From Pseudoips prasinana (lineage: Eukaryota > Arthropoda > Insecta > Lepidoptera > Nolidae), in NCBI GenBank assembly GCA_951640165.1, contig OX621237.1, positions 11,966,001 to 12,030,000 of the forward strand: 64,000 nt of DNA, read 5' to 3'. A program made the position numbers and the translations under genes. Within the stretch, counting starts at the first letter, position 1. Every line of letters begins with the position of its first letter. Positions 23,078 through 34,217 of the stretch are shown piece by piece. A model generated the notes under the pieces. It was given only the letters and a program-made list of their open reading frames with translations, was not told the DNA's origin and did no database searches.

Positions 23078-26000
23078 TATAGATTAGTATATTTGCAGAT
23101 ATAAATAATCTTTACGTTGTATCTATATTGTGTCTTCTATATATACTGTATAATACATCTGATTTCCCGAAACCGCTCCTTCTTCGCTTAATATTGGACC
23201 CAACATTTGCCATACATTAATTAGTCTACTTTATCTATAGCACCTAATCATTTTAATCGTTAATCACATAATTGTTGTGGAACAGAGATTAACATATAAG
23301 TCTCAGTTTTTAATTATAATAAGGCAATAGAGATTAAAATACGTTTCAGCTTTTCATATAGGTAAGTTTGTAAAATCGATTCAGGTTAGTTCGCTTTAAT
23401 TATGTAGCGATTTGATTTCATGAACCAATTGTTCTAATAACATGTGTGGAGTGATCTATAAAAATGCTTATATTCCTAATTTAGTGTATATATGTACTAA
23501 AAACTGAGTATATCATGAGAGCCATATTTATTTAACATAAATTTCTTTTGTAAGTTCAGTAGTGGACCACTTGAAATATTATTATTGGATCCATTTAGTT
23601 TTATCCACTAAAATGAGATCTGGTCCGAAAATATGTGCAGGATTCTAGATTTTGATCATAGGATTATTCTGTTAAAGATTTTTTTATGCTGGATGGGTTT
23701 GCGCTTGACCACGATCTCATCTGATGGTAAGTGAAGATGTGGTCGAAGGTGGACCGCGCGTACCCACAAGATGACTCACTCTAGCCTTCAATAAACCCAT
23801 GTTGGATGAGTCTGGAAACACGATGATAAGATATTAACGTTATTTTAATTGTTGATGACGTAAACCCTTAGTGTTTCATACATCCCGACTGAATAATAGG
23901 TACTTGAAAGCAGTCTTGTTTATTTATGAGGGTTGAACCTTTTTATATTTCATTAACGTTTGTAATCAGGTTTCACGTTTCACTTAAATTTGCAACTTAA
24001 TTTTCAAACAAAATAAATGTATTACGGCCATATGTTACGACGATATAATGTGTTACGACCTCACACAAGTAAATTATAAGTACCCAATTACGCATCGTGT
24101 ACTTAATAAGGTAATTAATTAGCGTCTGCACTTAATTGGAAGGCTCTTATTCTTATCAAAAAGTATCGGGTGGCCACGATTATTGACACATTAATTATTA
24201 ATCTTGCCACTTTTGCCCCACTACAAATTAAGTGGTCTCACTCTTATTTTTGCACAGTTGTGGTGACGCCTAGTGACGAGAGACCAATCCTTTTTTATGG
24301 AGCTTAGTTGATCTTGCCATCTTTAATTGAGCCTTTTAATATTATTGGGTACTCATTGGGTAATCACACACAGACCTTCGACAGATATGTACATAACTAG
24401 TCCACCCGCATTTTGGTACGTCAGTTACTTGTGTTTGGATGCCAATTTTGTGTTTCTCATGCGGTATATAAACCGCAACGCAAGGGTGTTGTGCTGAATT
24501 GCTCGTTGACAAATTGCAAGGAAGGACTTCTGAAGATCAAGTGTCATCACCGTATATGGGAATGTGAGGAATGGAAATATGAATGTCGCAAATAAGAATG
24601 TCTATCATGGACCAATAACTGGTTTGAGTTGATTGACATATGTATACCTTTAGTAATAATTCTTAGAAGGTTTTAGAAGACCTTTTTGGTCTAACAATAA
24701 AATAATAAAACTTACAGTGGCTATTCTGAGTGTTTATTAGTAATTTATTAGCATAGATAAGTAACATAAATGAGAGAAATATAAGTGTATTTATCGGCTC
24801 ACCATATATATACAAGTCTATGTGAATACTTTTAATGTAGGTAACATTAAAAGTATTCACGCTCCAAATTGGATGTTCATACTAGTTATTATATAGGATG
24901 TTTCACGTTAACAAGACTGGTGATTAACTATTGCGACCCTCGCGAACAAAAGTAATTAAGATAAAAAGAAAACAATCAGATTTTTTTACGTTTGTCGTCA
25001 TCTCATTAATATTCTGAACAATTAATTTGGAGGATGGACTTTAATTACCCAAAACCCTGTATATCTAAAGATTATGGCACACTGTTGTTTCACTTTACGA
25101 TACAATAACACTGTTATCGATTCCATTAAATCAATCAACTATTTAGATTCGTGGAGATATCAGACTGAATCCTCATGTGTTGCCGGGGGAATAATACTTA
25201 TTATTTATAAACATTTGTATTATAAATCTGTACATAGTTACTCGTTTAACACCAAATTTCATCTTCTTATATGCGCTAATGATTTTTGGGCAGTTCATCA
25301 TAATAATTAGAACGTTATACATTACACATTACTAAACAATAGTTTAACAATGGCTGCCTTCTCCGCCTCGTCTGCTTTCGTTGTCATGATCAATTTAAGG
25401 GTTAAGATAATTAGCATTTATTAAATTCCGTCCCTACATTGCATTGTTGGTGAAAATAGGTATAAGTTCTAGTTTCGGTAATGATGTCTTAGAATAATTA
25501 TGTAGTAAACATAACAATGGCAACTGAATCTAAAACATAGGACATTATATTTTGGTTTTAAGATTTATACCATCTCAAACAAAAAACAAAATTAATTTTC
25601 TGTTCTATTCTATATGTAAATTATATCTATCTATCTGTAAATCGAAAAGTTATTTAGTCAAGTTGACTTGGCATCGCTCATTTTCGCACTCTCTTGGCAC
25701 TCATTATGTGATAGTTGTTCAAAGAGTAATGACCATACCCGTAGATTATGTTTATCAGCCTGTGTATATAGTGATTCTGACGGTACTCAATCAAAAGGAT
25801 TGTTTACGCACCAATTACGATAAAGGGCCATTTCCGAGGTACTTCAGACAAGGCTACTGTTTACATCGCCTAAACAAATAAATGCCTTTAATTAAGAACG
25901 TATAAAGTTAATATATTTTTGTACTACGAAACGTTTAATGCCCAACACAGACTTTATGAAAATATATAAAATGTATAAATGTGCAGGGTGCTACATAAAA

Positions 26001-26968
26001 AGTAAATAGATTAAGATTTTTTTTAGTGCTTTTGTTAGCAGACCAGCTAGCGGCCCACCTGATGGTAAGTGGTATAAGTGGACATGCTTTATGGAAATAA
26101 TGTCATCGACTGCTAGACATAAGCCTCCCCCTAAAGGTTGCCATAACATTGCCATTTGAAGGGGTTCGCCGTAGTCACAGTGCTTGGCATGCGAGTAGAT
26201 GACCGCAGTTAAGTGGTAGCTAGTACACAGGTGGCGCTGCTGCCGACACCAAAATTTGGCGAAAAGCGCTATAAAACACATACACAGCAAATAAGCTTAT
26301 GCCCCTCTTTTCAAACAACTTACTATTTAGAAATCTTATTACAAATTCTTGAAGTGTATATTTTTTATCAGGACGTTTACAGTAAGCCTAAGAGGCTTCC
26401 ATTGCTTCACCAAACAATAGAAGCGAGCGGGAGCTTAAACCATCTAGCAAAGAAGCTTTAGCTCAGGCAGTTACTGACGTCAAGATGCATGAGATGGTCG
26501 GTTTTAGGGACGGTTCGATTGGGCATCGGAGGGGGCATTTTATCGAAATCCAAACTAAAGTTCATGGAGGGCGATTTCATAATCATGGTATCAATTATGC
26601 GTTCCGGCGAAAAGAAAGAAACTGGAAAACATAAAAAAGAACAAACAAATCGTGCCTCATTCAGAAGTTAGTAGGCAATACTAGTTGTTTATATTCTCTT
26701 TGATGACATTTTAAGTTGTTGGAGTCGCAACCAAACGCTACTACAGGTCGATACGCATGATAATTTTGTAATTTAATTAAAAGTAGTTTTTAAGCGCTAT
26801 CGGATGATCAGCGTTACAGTAATAATTATTACTTACTGTAACATTTGCTGAGGTAGACGCCTTTCGTAGCTAGCACTTATAATGTTGCATGCTTCATAAG
26901 TATTATGTAAACTAAACGCAATTAGTTATATCGTCTTTTTTATATTTTTTATATATATTTTTTTTAAT
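23078..26968. other. no gene; scattered repeat fragments
   Basis: About 3.9 kb of AT-rich DNA. CGCTTGACCACGATCTCATC with GATGGTAAGTG at about 23700-23735, and CCACCTGATGGTAAGTGG near 26057, resemble a widespread lepidopteran repeat also seen inverted near 57590 (CCACTTACCATCAGGTGG). A weak hairpin GTTACAGTAA / TTACTGTAAC lies at about 26814-26841. Frames at 25552-25881 and 25991-26290 have no recognised domain; the latter overlaps the repeat fragment. Confidence 0.4.
24822..24860. repeat. perfect hairpin, 17-bp arms, 5-nt loop
   Basis: GTGAATACTTTTAATGT at 24822-24838 is the exact reverse complement of 24844-24860, across the loop AGGTA. No flanking duplication is evident. Confidence 0.85.
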
Positions 26969-27226
26969 AAAAAAGGTTTTTATTCACGTAGACTTTAAAA
27001 AAGCGCTTGTAAATAGTCAGAACATGTTTGTAGTAATATAGTTGTATACATTATTATTTCTAGTAACATAGATATTTAGGTACATATTGTATGAAAACAT
27101 TTATAAAATTTATTTTATTATAGCAATGATATTTAGCTAGCTCGTATCAAGTTATTGTCAAGAAATTATGTTTAATTATTTAGTTTAAGTCTAATATTTT
27201 TACTACATAATGTCAATGGTTCTGTC
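26969..27226 (-). repeat. unnamed repeat family, 3' part only
   Basis: This segment matches the tails of the copies at 42441-42995 (opposite strand) and 56276-56835 (same strand). Shared text includes AAAAAAGCGCTTGTAAATAG and ATTGTCAATGGTTCTGTC. Similarity stops at 27226, before the GC-richer portion that holds the short open frame in the other two copies, so this copy is 5'-truncated. Confidence 0.75.
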
Positions 27227-27779
27227 TTAGATGTAAACTAAGTTAAGGATTATATGTGCTTGTTAGGAATAAACCTTTTTTTTTTTAATTTGCGTTTTCT
27301 CTTGCGTTCAACTCTGTCTGCACCCCTATGGCCATACACAGACATTCCTTTTATCCATAGCTCCCCTTTTACTTGATCATGTTGTATTAGTTTAGATTCT
27401 TATATAAGTTTCTAGTCGTGATTCGTACAAAGAGATGCAAAAGCCAAAAGAGCACATTACATCAGCCCCACCGATAAGATAAATAAAATGATCTCTGGGT
27501 GTGTCATTGTGTACGAGCTGCTTTGATACTTTATCCGTGAGTATAAAAGACGTCACAAACGGGAGCTATAGTGTAAATATTATTAGATATACCTACATTA
27601 CAACGAGTAAATAGTGAGGCATACTTTAGGTGTATGTCTAAATTCTGATACAATAAATATTAGGTTGTGTTTGCCTTATTCCTCGGCCCTTGGTTTTAAG
27701 CGTGCCTTGCCACCTTGCAGAGGTTCCGGTTAAACCGCCTCGCTAGACATTGATCCCTAAGCATGGCCTATAACGGCGA
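27227..27779. other. no gene recognised
   Basis: Left flank of the Gypsy element. It includes a poly(T) stretch at about 27278-27288 and no identifiable gene. Confidence 0.45.
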
Positions 27780-27783
27780 CCCT

Positions 27784-28621
27784 TGTCGCGTTTCCACGAT
27801 GTACAGAATAATTTTGTAGGTAGGTAGAAGAAGAAAAGACTAAAGATCAATTTTAAAAAATAATTTAATTACCAAAGAAAAAAAATTAACTTGGCCGACA
27901 CTCTGCCGCGTGTCAAGATAAAAAAGTTAGGTAGAAGGGTCGTAGGTTTATCACACGATTGTGGGTACGATCTGACAATTTAAAATACCACTCCCCTGGT
28001 AGTAGTGTAGTGATGTCCGGCGCAGTCTTAAGGCTGTAGATTGAGTTCCGGAACTGATGGGGTGGAGTGATCTTCGGAGACGTGGTGTATTTATAGGTGG
28101 TAAGTATACTCCGTAGAAAAGAAACCCCAAGTGGGGTTTAAACACTAACACTCTTTATATGTATAGGTATACGGCGTTTTTTTTTAGAACAATGTACGCG
28201 TTGGTACTATTTAAATTTATATTTAAATTAGGAGTTTATAAAAAAATTTAGGAACAACTCAGCAGTAGCGTAGTATTTCGTCGAGTGCATGATATGCAAA
28301 AAATGTCACGATGAGCGGAACCTGCGAGTGAACGGACGGTAATCCCGTTCATTGCATACAACACTTCACTCAATGAATACAGCGTAGGCGATACACAGAT
28401 TAAAAATAAAAAGCAACTAATGTTTCTTTATTATTAATTAGTATAATAAGGTAAGTTGTAGGTTTAAGTCTACAGTTTTGTTATTTTAGATATTTAATTA
28501 GGTATTAGAATAAGGTTTAAATTGATATAAAAATTACCGTAATAGGTTTAAGATTGTAGTTTTAAAATCGTAGTCTTGTAAGATTCCATTACATTGCTCT
28601 GCAATAATTGAAGGCGTTACA
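27784..28621 (-). repeat. Gypsy 3' LTR
   Basis: 838 bp, identical to 34218-35055 except for a T/C difference in GCGCAGTCTTAAGG and a G/A difference in TAGTCTTGTAAG. Begins TGTCGCG and ends GCGTTACA on the plus strand. Confidence 0.93.
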
Positions 28622-28636
28622 TACCCCCCTTTTTAG
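28622..28636 (-). other. polypurine tract
   Basis: On the minus strand, CCTAAAAAGGGGGGTA lies directly before the 3' LTR, the expected position of the plus-strand primer. Between it and the integrase stop is about 550 bp of non-coding DNA with no env-like frame. Confidence 0.8.
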
Positions 28637-29187
28637 GATAGGATTTTTCCTGAGTAAAAATCCGCTTCCATACTGAGCAAACTACATATGTCCTTAACTT
28701 TTCCTACTGCTATAAGGTTACAACTCATTCATCACACAGTTACAACATACATACGTCTCACTTTCACTAAATTGCATTCACCACTTTATAGATCGTGGTG
28801 TTGCTGTCTAATATACAGAGAATTTCAATTTGTTTCACAAAATTCTCACCTATAACAGTAGTAGGTGTTAATTTTGTTATGTCATTTTAACTATACTTGT
28901 ACTGTCTCGATTACCTAGAATTATAAAATAGACAACTGTCTTAACTTTTAGGTCGCTAAGACAACAAGATTATCTTGACTTTTAGGTCATCAAGATAAAC
29001 ATCCATTTTTAATTTCCTAGGTGTCTTTAAGATTAATAGTACTTACAGAAGATAAAGTTTAATTTAGATGAGACATATAGTACCGTTTCTAGATTAAATT
29101 ATAGACATAATTGTTGGAAGGTTTAGTAGCAAAGTATATTATAGGGCAGAAAAATTACAAAAAGCAAAAAGAACTATTTTAATGTTG

Positions 29188-31290
29188 TTAAGATGTGTAA
29201 TTATTTATTTTAAAATCTTTAACATGCCAGGTTCCTAAATTATTACCATTCATATCTTCAATTACATAGACTAATGGTGATTTCTTAGAAATTATACGAC
29301 ATTTAATATATTTTGGAGCTAATTTTTTTGAGAATTTTTTGTCCTTGTCGCTTTGATAATACGTGCGTTTCCACACCGTATCACCTACATTAAATTCAAA
29401 ACTTTTTCGGCGCAAATTGTAGTGTTCGCTGTTTCGTGAATGTGCTTTGAGTAGTGATAGTTGCACTTTCTCAAAGATCTTACGAAGAGATCCCAAGTTT
29501 TCAGCGTATGAATCTCTAGGACTGAATATTAAATCATCAGCACTTTCAACATCCGTATAGTGTGAACCACAAGACACAAGTTCACGGCCAAAAACTAAAA
29601 ATGATGGAGTGTACCCAGTAACCTCGTTTACCGAACTGTTTAGGGCAAATTGGATTTTAGGTACATTTGAATCCCAAGATCGATGATCATCCCCAATGAA
29701 ACTTGATATTGCAGTGATAATCGTTTTATTGTAACGTTCGACCAAATTTACTTGAGCCGTATATTTAGGACAGTAGTGCACGTTCGGAATTTTGTAGGTT
29801 GCATACAATTGTTTTAGGGTATTGCTGACGAATTGTTTACCGTTGTCCATTAGAACGGTGCTAGGTATACCATGTACCAAGAAAACATTATCTTCGAGAA
29901 TTCTAGCTATAATTTCAGTAGTAGCACGACGAATAGGAAAAATTAGGGTGTATTTAGAGAAACAGCATGTTACGACAAAAAGATAGCAATTTTGTCGTCT
30001 GGTTGGTGGTAGAGGTCCAACAAGATCCATGCTGATAAATTGAAAAGGTCTAGAGCAATCTTTAGGACGACCCATCTCTCCAAGTGTTGCGTGGTTAGCA
30101 CATTTATAAGAGATACAGGTGTCACAGTTGTTTACAAAATTTGAAACGTCACGATGCATATTAGGCCAGAAAAACTTTAAAGAGAGACGTTTGTAGGTTT
30201 TAAAGATACCAAAATGACCTGAAGTTGGATCACAATGGTTTTTGGTAATTAAATCAGTACGGTATTCAGAAGGAATAACCTCTTTCCATTCAAACTCCCT
30301 TACTAGTGGGTTTAAACTTTTAATAAAACGATATAGTTTACCATTAGACACTCGGTAATTAAGAAACGATAAAGGAGAATTAACGCAGCCATTATAGATA
30401 TTTAAAAACCAAGGATCAGAAGTTACAGGTATTGAAGTACTAGGATTTGTATCTATAGTAGAGACATTTATAGCACGAGAAAGACTGTCTGGTACAACAT
30501 TATCTTTTCCGCGACGGTGCTTAATTTCAAAGTTATACGCCGATAGACGAACACCCCAGCGAGCAAGACGTCCAGTAGGGTTATTGATGTTCAAGAACCA
30601 TTTTAGAGCAGAATGGTCTGTGTAGACTGTAAATTTCTTTCCATTCTCGAGGTAGCATCGCCAATGTTCGATAGAAGTGAGAACAGCCAAAGCTTCACGT
30701 TCTGTAGCACTGTAGTTACGTTCGCTTTGAGATAGAGATTTGCTCATGTACGCTATTACCTTCTCAGTACCGTCAATAGTTTGAGTTAATACGGCACCGA
30801 TACCGTAGTCACTCGCATCAGTATGCACTTCGAATGGCATAGAATAATTAGGGCAGGCTAATATAGGTGCAGAGATTAACCTTTCTTTTAGTTTTCTGAA
30901 GGCATTATCAGCTTCATTAGACCATGAAAAAGGTAAAACGTTTTTACCTTGAGAAGTTAGTTTATTCAAGGGAGCAGCCAGAGAGCTAAAATCTTTTATA
31001 AACCTACGGTACCACGATGCAGTGCCTAAAAATCGACGTACTTCCTTACGGTTTCTAGGAACCGGGTAGTTTACAATGGCTTCAATTTTAGTAGGATCAG
31101 CATGTAAACCATTGATATCAATAACATAGCCCAAATATTTTAATTGTTGTCTAAAGAAAAGGCATTTTTCAAAATTTATAGTAAGATTAGCATATTTTAA
31201 TTTTTCTAGAACGCGGAGTAAAAGTGATATATGTTTCTCAAATGTTGGAGAAATTATAATTATGTCATCTACAAATACAAAACTAGGTTT
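29188..31290 (-). pseudogene. pol: Gypsy pol: end of RT, RNase H and integrase
   Basis: A single open frame of about 700 codons, read from where it opens at 31290. It starts with the catalytic FVDD motif of reverse transcriptase (31261-31275). It continues through the RT thumb (FLGTASWYRRFI), RNase H (HTDASDYGIGAVL, the YTDHSAL region) and an integrase. The integrase has an HHCC zinc finger (H-x6-H and C-x2-C) and a D,D,E core seen in SMDLVGPLPP, LMDNGKQF and AQVNLVERYN. There is no ATG at the left break. The frame depends on the upstream RT segment, which lies in another frame, so a continuous Pol cannot be made from this copy. Ends 5'-LTR-distal at 29188. Confidence 0.9.
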
Positions 31291-31730
31291 TCAAATTCTG
31301 GACCATAAAATAAAATATCCACCAATCTCTGTTGTGTGGCAGGCGCATTGATAAGTCCAAATGGCATACACTTGAATTGATAAGTGCCACGTGATGGAAC
31401 ATAAAAAGCGGTCTTGCAACGATCTTCTTTTCTAATCGGAGTTTGCCAAAAACTTTTAGAAAGGTCTAGACTTGTTAAATACTTAGCATCACGAAGATTG
31501 TCAAGGATTTCGGAAATATAGGGTAGACTATAAGCATCCTTCTTAGTGATAGCGTTCAATTTTCGGCTATCAAGACAAAACCTGAGGTCGCCGTTCTTTT
31601 TAGGAGTTAAGAGGACCGGTGATGACCATGGACTATCGCAAGGCTCAACTACATCTTCCTTTACCATTTCATCAAATTCGCTGCTTTTCAGGAGACATTC
31701 TATAATATCTTTGACGAATTGGTAAAGCAT
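31269..31730 (-). pseudogene. pol: Gypsy pol: N-terminal and middle RT segment
   Basis: This frame carries RT fingers and palm: PWSSPVLLTPKKNGDLRFCL, the motif A region (LTSLDLSKSFWQ, containing the first catalytic Asp) and the FGLINAPATQQ segment. It is in a different frame from the gag-protease frame upstream (the shift lies near 31672-31690) and from the FVDD-containing frame downstream (near 31280-31290). Each break looks like a single-base gain or loss. Both fall inside a conserved domain rather than at a gag/pol junction, so programmed frameshifting is unlikely. The first ATG of the frame is upstream of the homologous region and is probably irrelevant. Confidence 0.85.
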
Positions 31731-33840
31731 CTCCAGTGTCGATAGTATGCGTAATTAAAGAAGTACGGCCAAGACCACATTTTTCATATGAAATTTGTCG
31801 AAATTGTTGTATAATATGATCAGCTGTTATTTTTTGTGTAGCAGTCAAGTGATCATAAGAGCATAATTGATTAGCATTATTTACAGATATTTCACCTAAT
31901 GTTGTATCTGCATGTTTTAGAGTAATATTATCTAAATATGTAGGAAAAAGACCAAAGTGATTCCAAAAATCCATACCCAAAATTAATTCAGTTTGAATAC
32001 CTGGTGCAACGTACGCTGTTATAATATGTAGTTGGGTAGCAAAAGAAATGGGTAGATACAAAATACCAATAGGATAAATTTTTTCTCCACCAGCCGCGAT
32101 GAATTGTAAATTAGTATTACAATTGTGTAATTTAAATCCGGAATCTATAAATTGTTGATGTTTATTTTTGCCTAGTATTGTTACTGCGGAACCTGTATCT
32201 AAAAGACCCACAACAGATTGACCGTTAATGATTACTGAAGCATAAGGACGACTATTAATGTTAGTAGATTTAGAATTTAGGATTGAGTTGACATAGTAAC
32301 AAGAAGAATATTTAGAGACAAAATCTAGCCAGTCTATCCATTCAGTCTCATCAAAATTGCCTTTAGAATTAGAGCTATTATGCAATATGTCATCACAATC
32401 CAAGCTTCCTAGTTTTTTTGGACTGGATGTAGCAATATTACAATCTGGACAGTCAGGGTATCGCACATCCTTTTTACCGCATTTAAAGCAAATCAAGAAA
32501 TGAGGTTTAGTGCACATGCGAAGTGAGTGAGTATTATTTCTGCACCTAGGGCAAAACATTTTACCAGCTGGTTCAGTTGACACTGCCGCAACAGGTAAAT
32601 TATTAGAGTAGTTTTGTTTATTTGCTTCATCTTTGTTTATTGCATTAGAATAATAGTGTTTTTGATAGCCAAAGTGTTTGTAAGAAGTAGGTTGTTGATT
32701 GTAATTATTAGTGTAAGTATTTGTTTTCTTATAGTTATTATAGTTACTAGGGTATGTTTTTTTATTAAGATAGTTGTTAGAAGTTGAAGGCATATCAGAA
32801 TATTTATTATAAGCAAATTCAGGTGCTAGACTTGCCGAATTTGATTTCGAAGTTTCGTTAAACTGTGCGAAACGTGATTGTATGTTCTCATAGTTTCGAC
32901 AAACATTCTCTAGATCCTCTGTGTTTTTAATTTCCGCACAAGCAGCTAGTGTACTTGCGTAACAGGGTCGTATGTTATGTAGTAATATTTCTAATTGTTC
33001 GTCTTCTGAAGGTGTTTTATTTAGTTTAGAGAACATACCGTGCATTATGGCGAGATAAACTGTTATGTTTTCCCTTTCCCCTTGCCTACGCATACGAATC
33101 TCTGCCATTAGCCTATAGTCGTAATCTCTATGACTGAATGCTTCCTTCAAAAATAACGTAAGCTCATTCCAAGAATTAATCTTGGGCTGAACTCGACGGT
33201 ACCAGTGCAGGGCATCATCAGCAAAAATTTCGTAAGCGAAAGATAATAGCTTACTAGAGGGCAGACCACGTGACACTATAAATTCTTCACACTTTTGAAT
33301 GAAAGATCTAACGCAAGTTTTTCCGTTAAATTTTAATTTAGCAATGTCCGCTGCTACGCCGCGATCACATGTTACATTAACTGCGGTAGTTGGTTCAGAA
33401 GGAATCTCGGGTGCATGCTCTTTAGGGTAAGATTGACTAGCTGTAGGTCTCAGATGAGAAATTTCTTTCAGTTGTAGATTAAAGTTAGAATAACAAGTTT
33501 TGTAAATATCGGTTGTATCCTCGGTTCGACTTATACGATTTATTCTATGGTAGACATGGTTAAGTATGTTTTCAGTCCTCGAAAACAAATTTTTCTCAAA
33601 TTTCGCCTTAAGGGCTACTAGGTTAGCTTGAGATTTTAGCAACGTTTCTTTAACACCTTTCAAATCATCAGCAGGTGTAAGATGTGACTCTAGTATGTCA
33701 TCTGCTGGTAATGTGAGTGAACTCTTAACGATTTGCTTTCTGAGATCTGCCACTGAATCAGCAGGAGTACCACCACGAACTGAAACTTCGTACTCCAACT
33801 CAGCTTTTTGGAGCGAAAGATATTTGATAGAATACGCCAT
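31672..33840 (-). CDS. gag: Gypsy gag and aspartic protease
   Basis: 722 codons from an ATG at 33838-33840. Residues about 1-400 are a Gag with the retrotransposon capsid-like region (FADDALHWYRRVQPKINSW, then RMRRQGERENITVYL). An Asn/Tyr-rich linker follows, then two zinc knuckles. The first is a standard C-x2-C-x4-H-x4-C. The second has Val where His is expected (CFKCGKKDVRYPDC), followed by another C-x2-C. The aspartic protease has the DTGSA active site at 32185-32199 and an ILGMDFW-like flap-distal motif. The frame ends just where RT begins, at a TGA that appears to result from a one-base shift. A run of about 20 A's lies immediately 5' of the ATG on the coding strand. Confidence 0.88.
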   Translation of the reverse strand: MAYSIKYLSLQKAELEYEVSVRGGTPADSVADLRKQIVKSSLTLPADDILESHLTPADDLKGVKETLLKSQANLVALKAKFEKNLFSRTENILNHVYHRINRISRTEDTTDIYKTCYSNFNLQLKEISHLRPTASQSYPKEHAPEIPSEPTTAVNVTCDRGVAADIAKLKFNGKTCVRSFIQKCEEFIVSRGLPSSKLLSFAYEIFADDALHWYRRVQPKINSWNELTLFLKEAFSHRDYDYRLMAEIRMRRQGERENITVYLAIMHGMFSKLNKTPSEDEQLEILLHNIRPCYASTLAACAEIKNTEDLENVCRNYENIQSRFAQFNETSKSNSASLAPEFAYNKYSDMPSTSNNYLNKKTYPSNYNNYKKTNTYTNNYNQQPTSYKHFGYQKHYYSNAINKDEANKQNYSNNLPVAAVSTEPAGKMFCPRCRNNTHSLRMCTKPHFLICFKCGKKDVRYPDCPDCNIATSSPKKLGSLDCDDILHNSSNSKGNFDETEWIDWLDFVSKYSSCYYVNSILNSKSTNINSRPYASVIINGQSVVGLLDTGSAVTILGKNKHQQFIDSGFKLHNCNTNLQFIAAGGEKIYPIGILYLPISFATQLHIITAYVAPGIQTELILGMDFWNHFGLFPTYLDNITLKHADTTLGEISVNNANQLCSYDHLTATQKITADHIIQQFRQISYEKCGLGRTSLITHTIDTGDALPIRQRYYRMSPEKQRI

Positions 33841-34198
33841 TTTTTTTTTTTTTTTTTTTTAGAAAAATTTCTAAGAAATATAAAGTGTTTTCCCGATGAG
33901 TGTGTGTTGTACAAAAATACAAGAAAGCACAGATAGTTAAAGTAAATACAGTATGAAATGAAATTACGTTGAGCTTGAATAGCTAGTGCATGGGTAGTGT
34001 TAAAATAAAATTAGGTAGAAAACAAATAATAGTAGTAGTAATTTAGATTTTAAGATACTTAATATATAAATATGCTACACATGAACTAGCTGGTACAAAA
34101 AATTAAGCCCCGCACTAAACTAAATACTAATGAGCAGCCTTCACTAAAAATAACTATAAAGCACAAAAAAAAATCAGAACGCACTCAAAACCGTGTGA

Positions 34199-34216
34199 TA
34201 AAATAGTTAGGCGCCA
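34199..34216 (-). other. primer-binding site
   Basis: On the minus strand, one base inside the 5' LTR, the sequence reads TGGCGCCTAACTATTTTA. TGGCGCC complements the 3' end of a tRNA with GGCGCCA, as used by gypsy-type elements with tRNA-Lys. The exact primer tRNA is not certain, because pairing beyond the first 7 or 8 bases was not checked. Confidence 0.65.
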
Positions 34217-34217
34217 C

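Noticed and set aside
25552..25881. 109-codon open frame
   Set aside because: Low-complexity, non-ATG start, no recognisable fold or splice context.
28622..29187. Envelope gene of a retrovirus-like element
   Set aside because: The region between integrase and the polypurine tract is about 550 bp with no suitable frame.
31672..31730. Programmed gag-pol frameshift
   Set aside because: The break lies after the protease and inside RT, and a second break follows 400 bp on; mutation or sequencing error is simpler.
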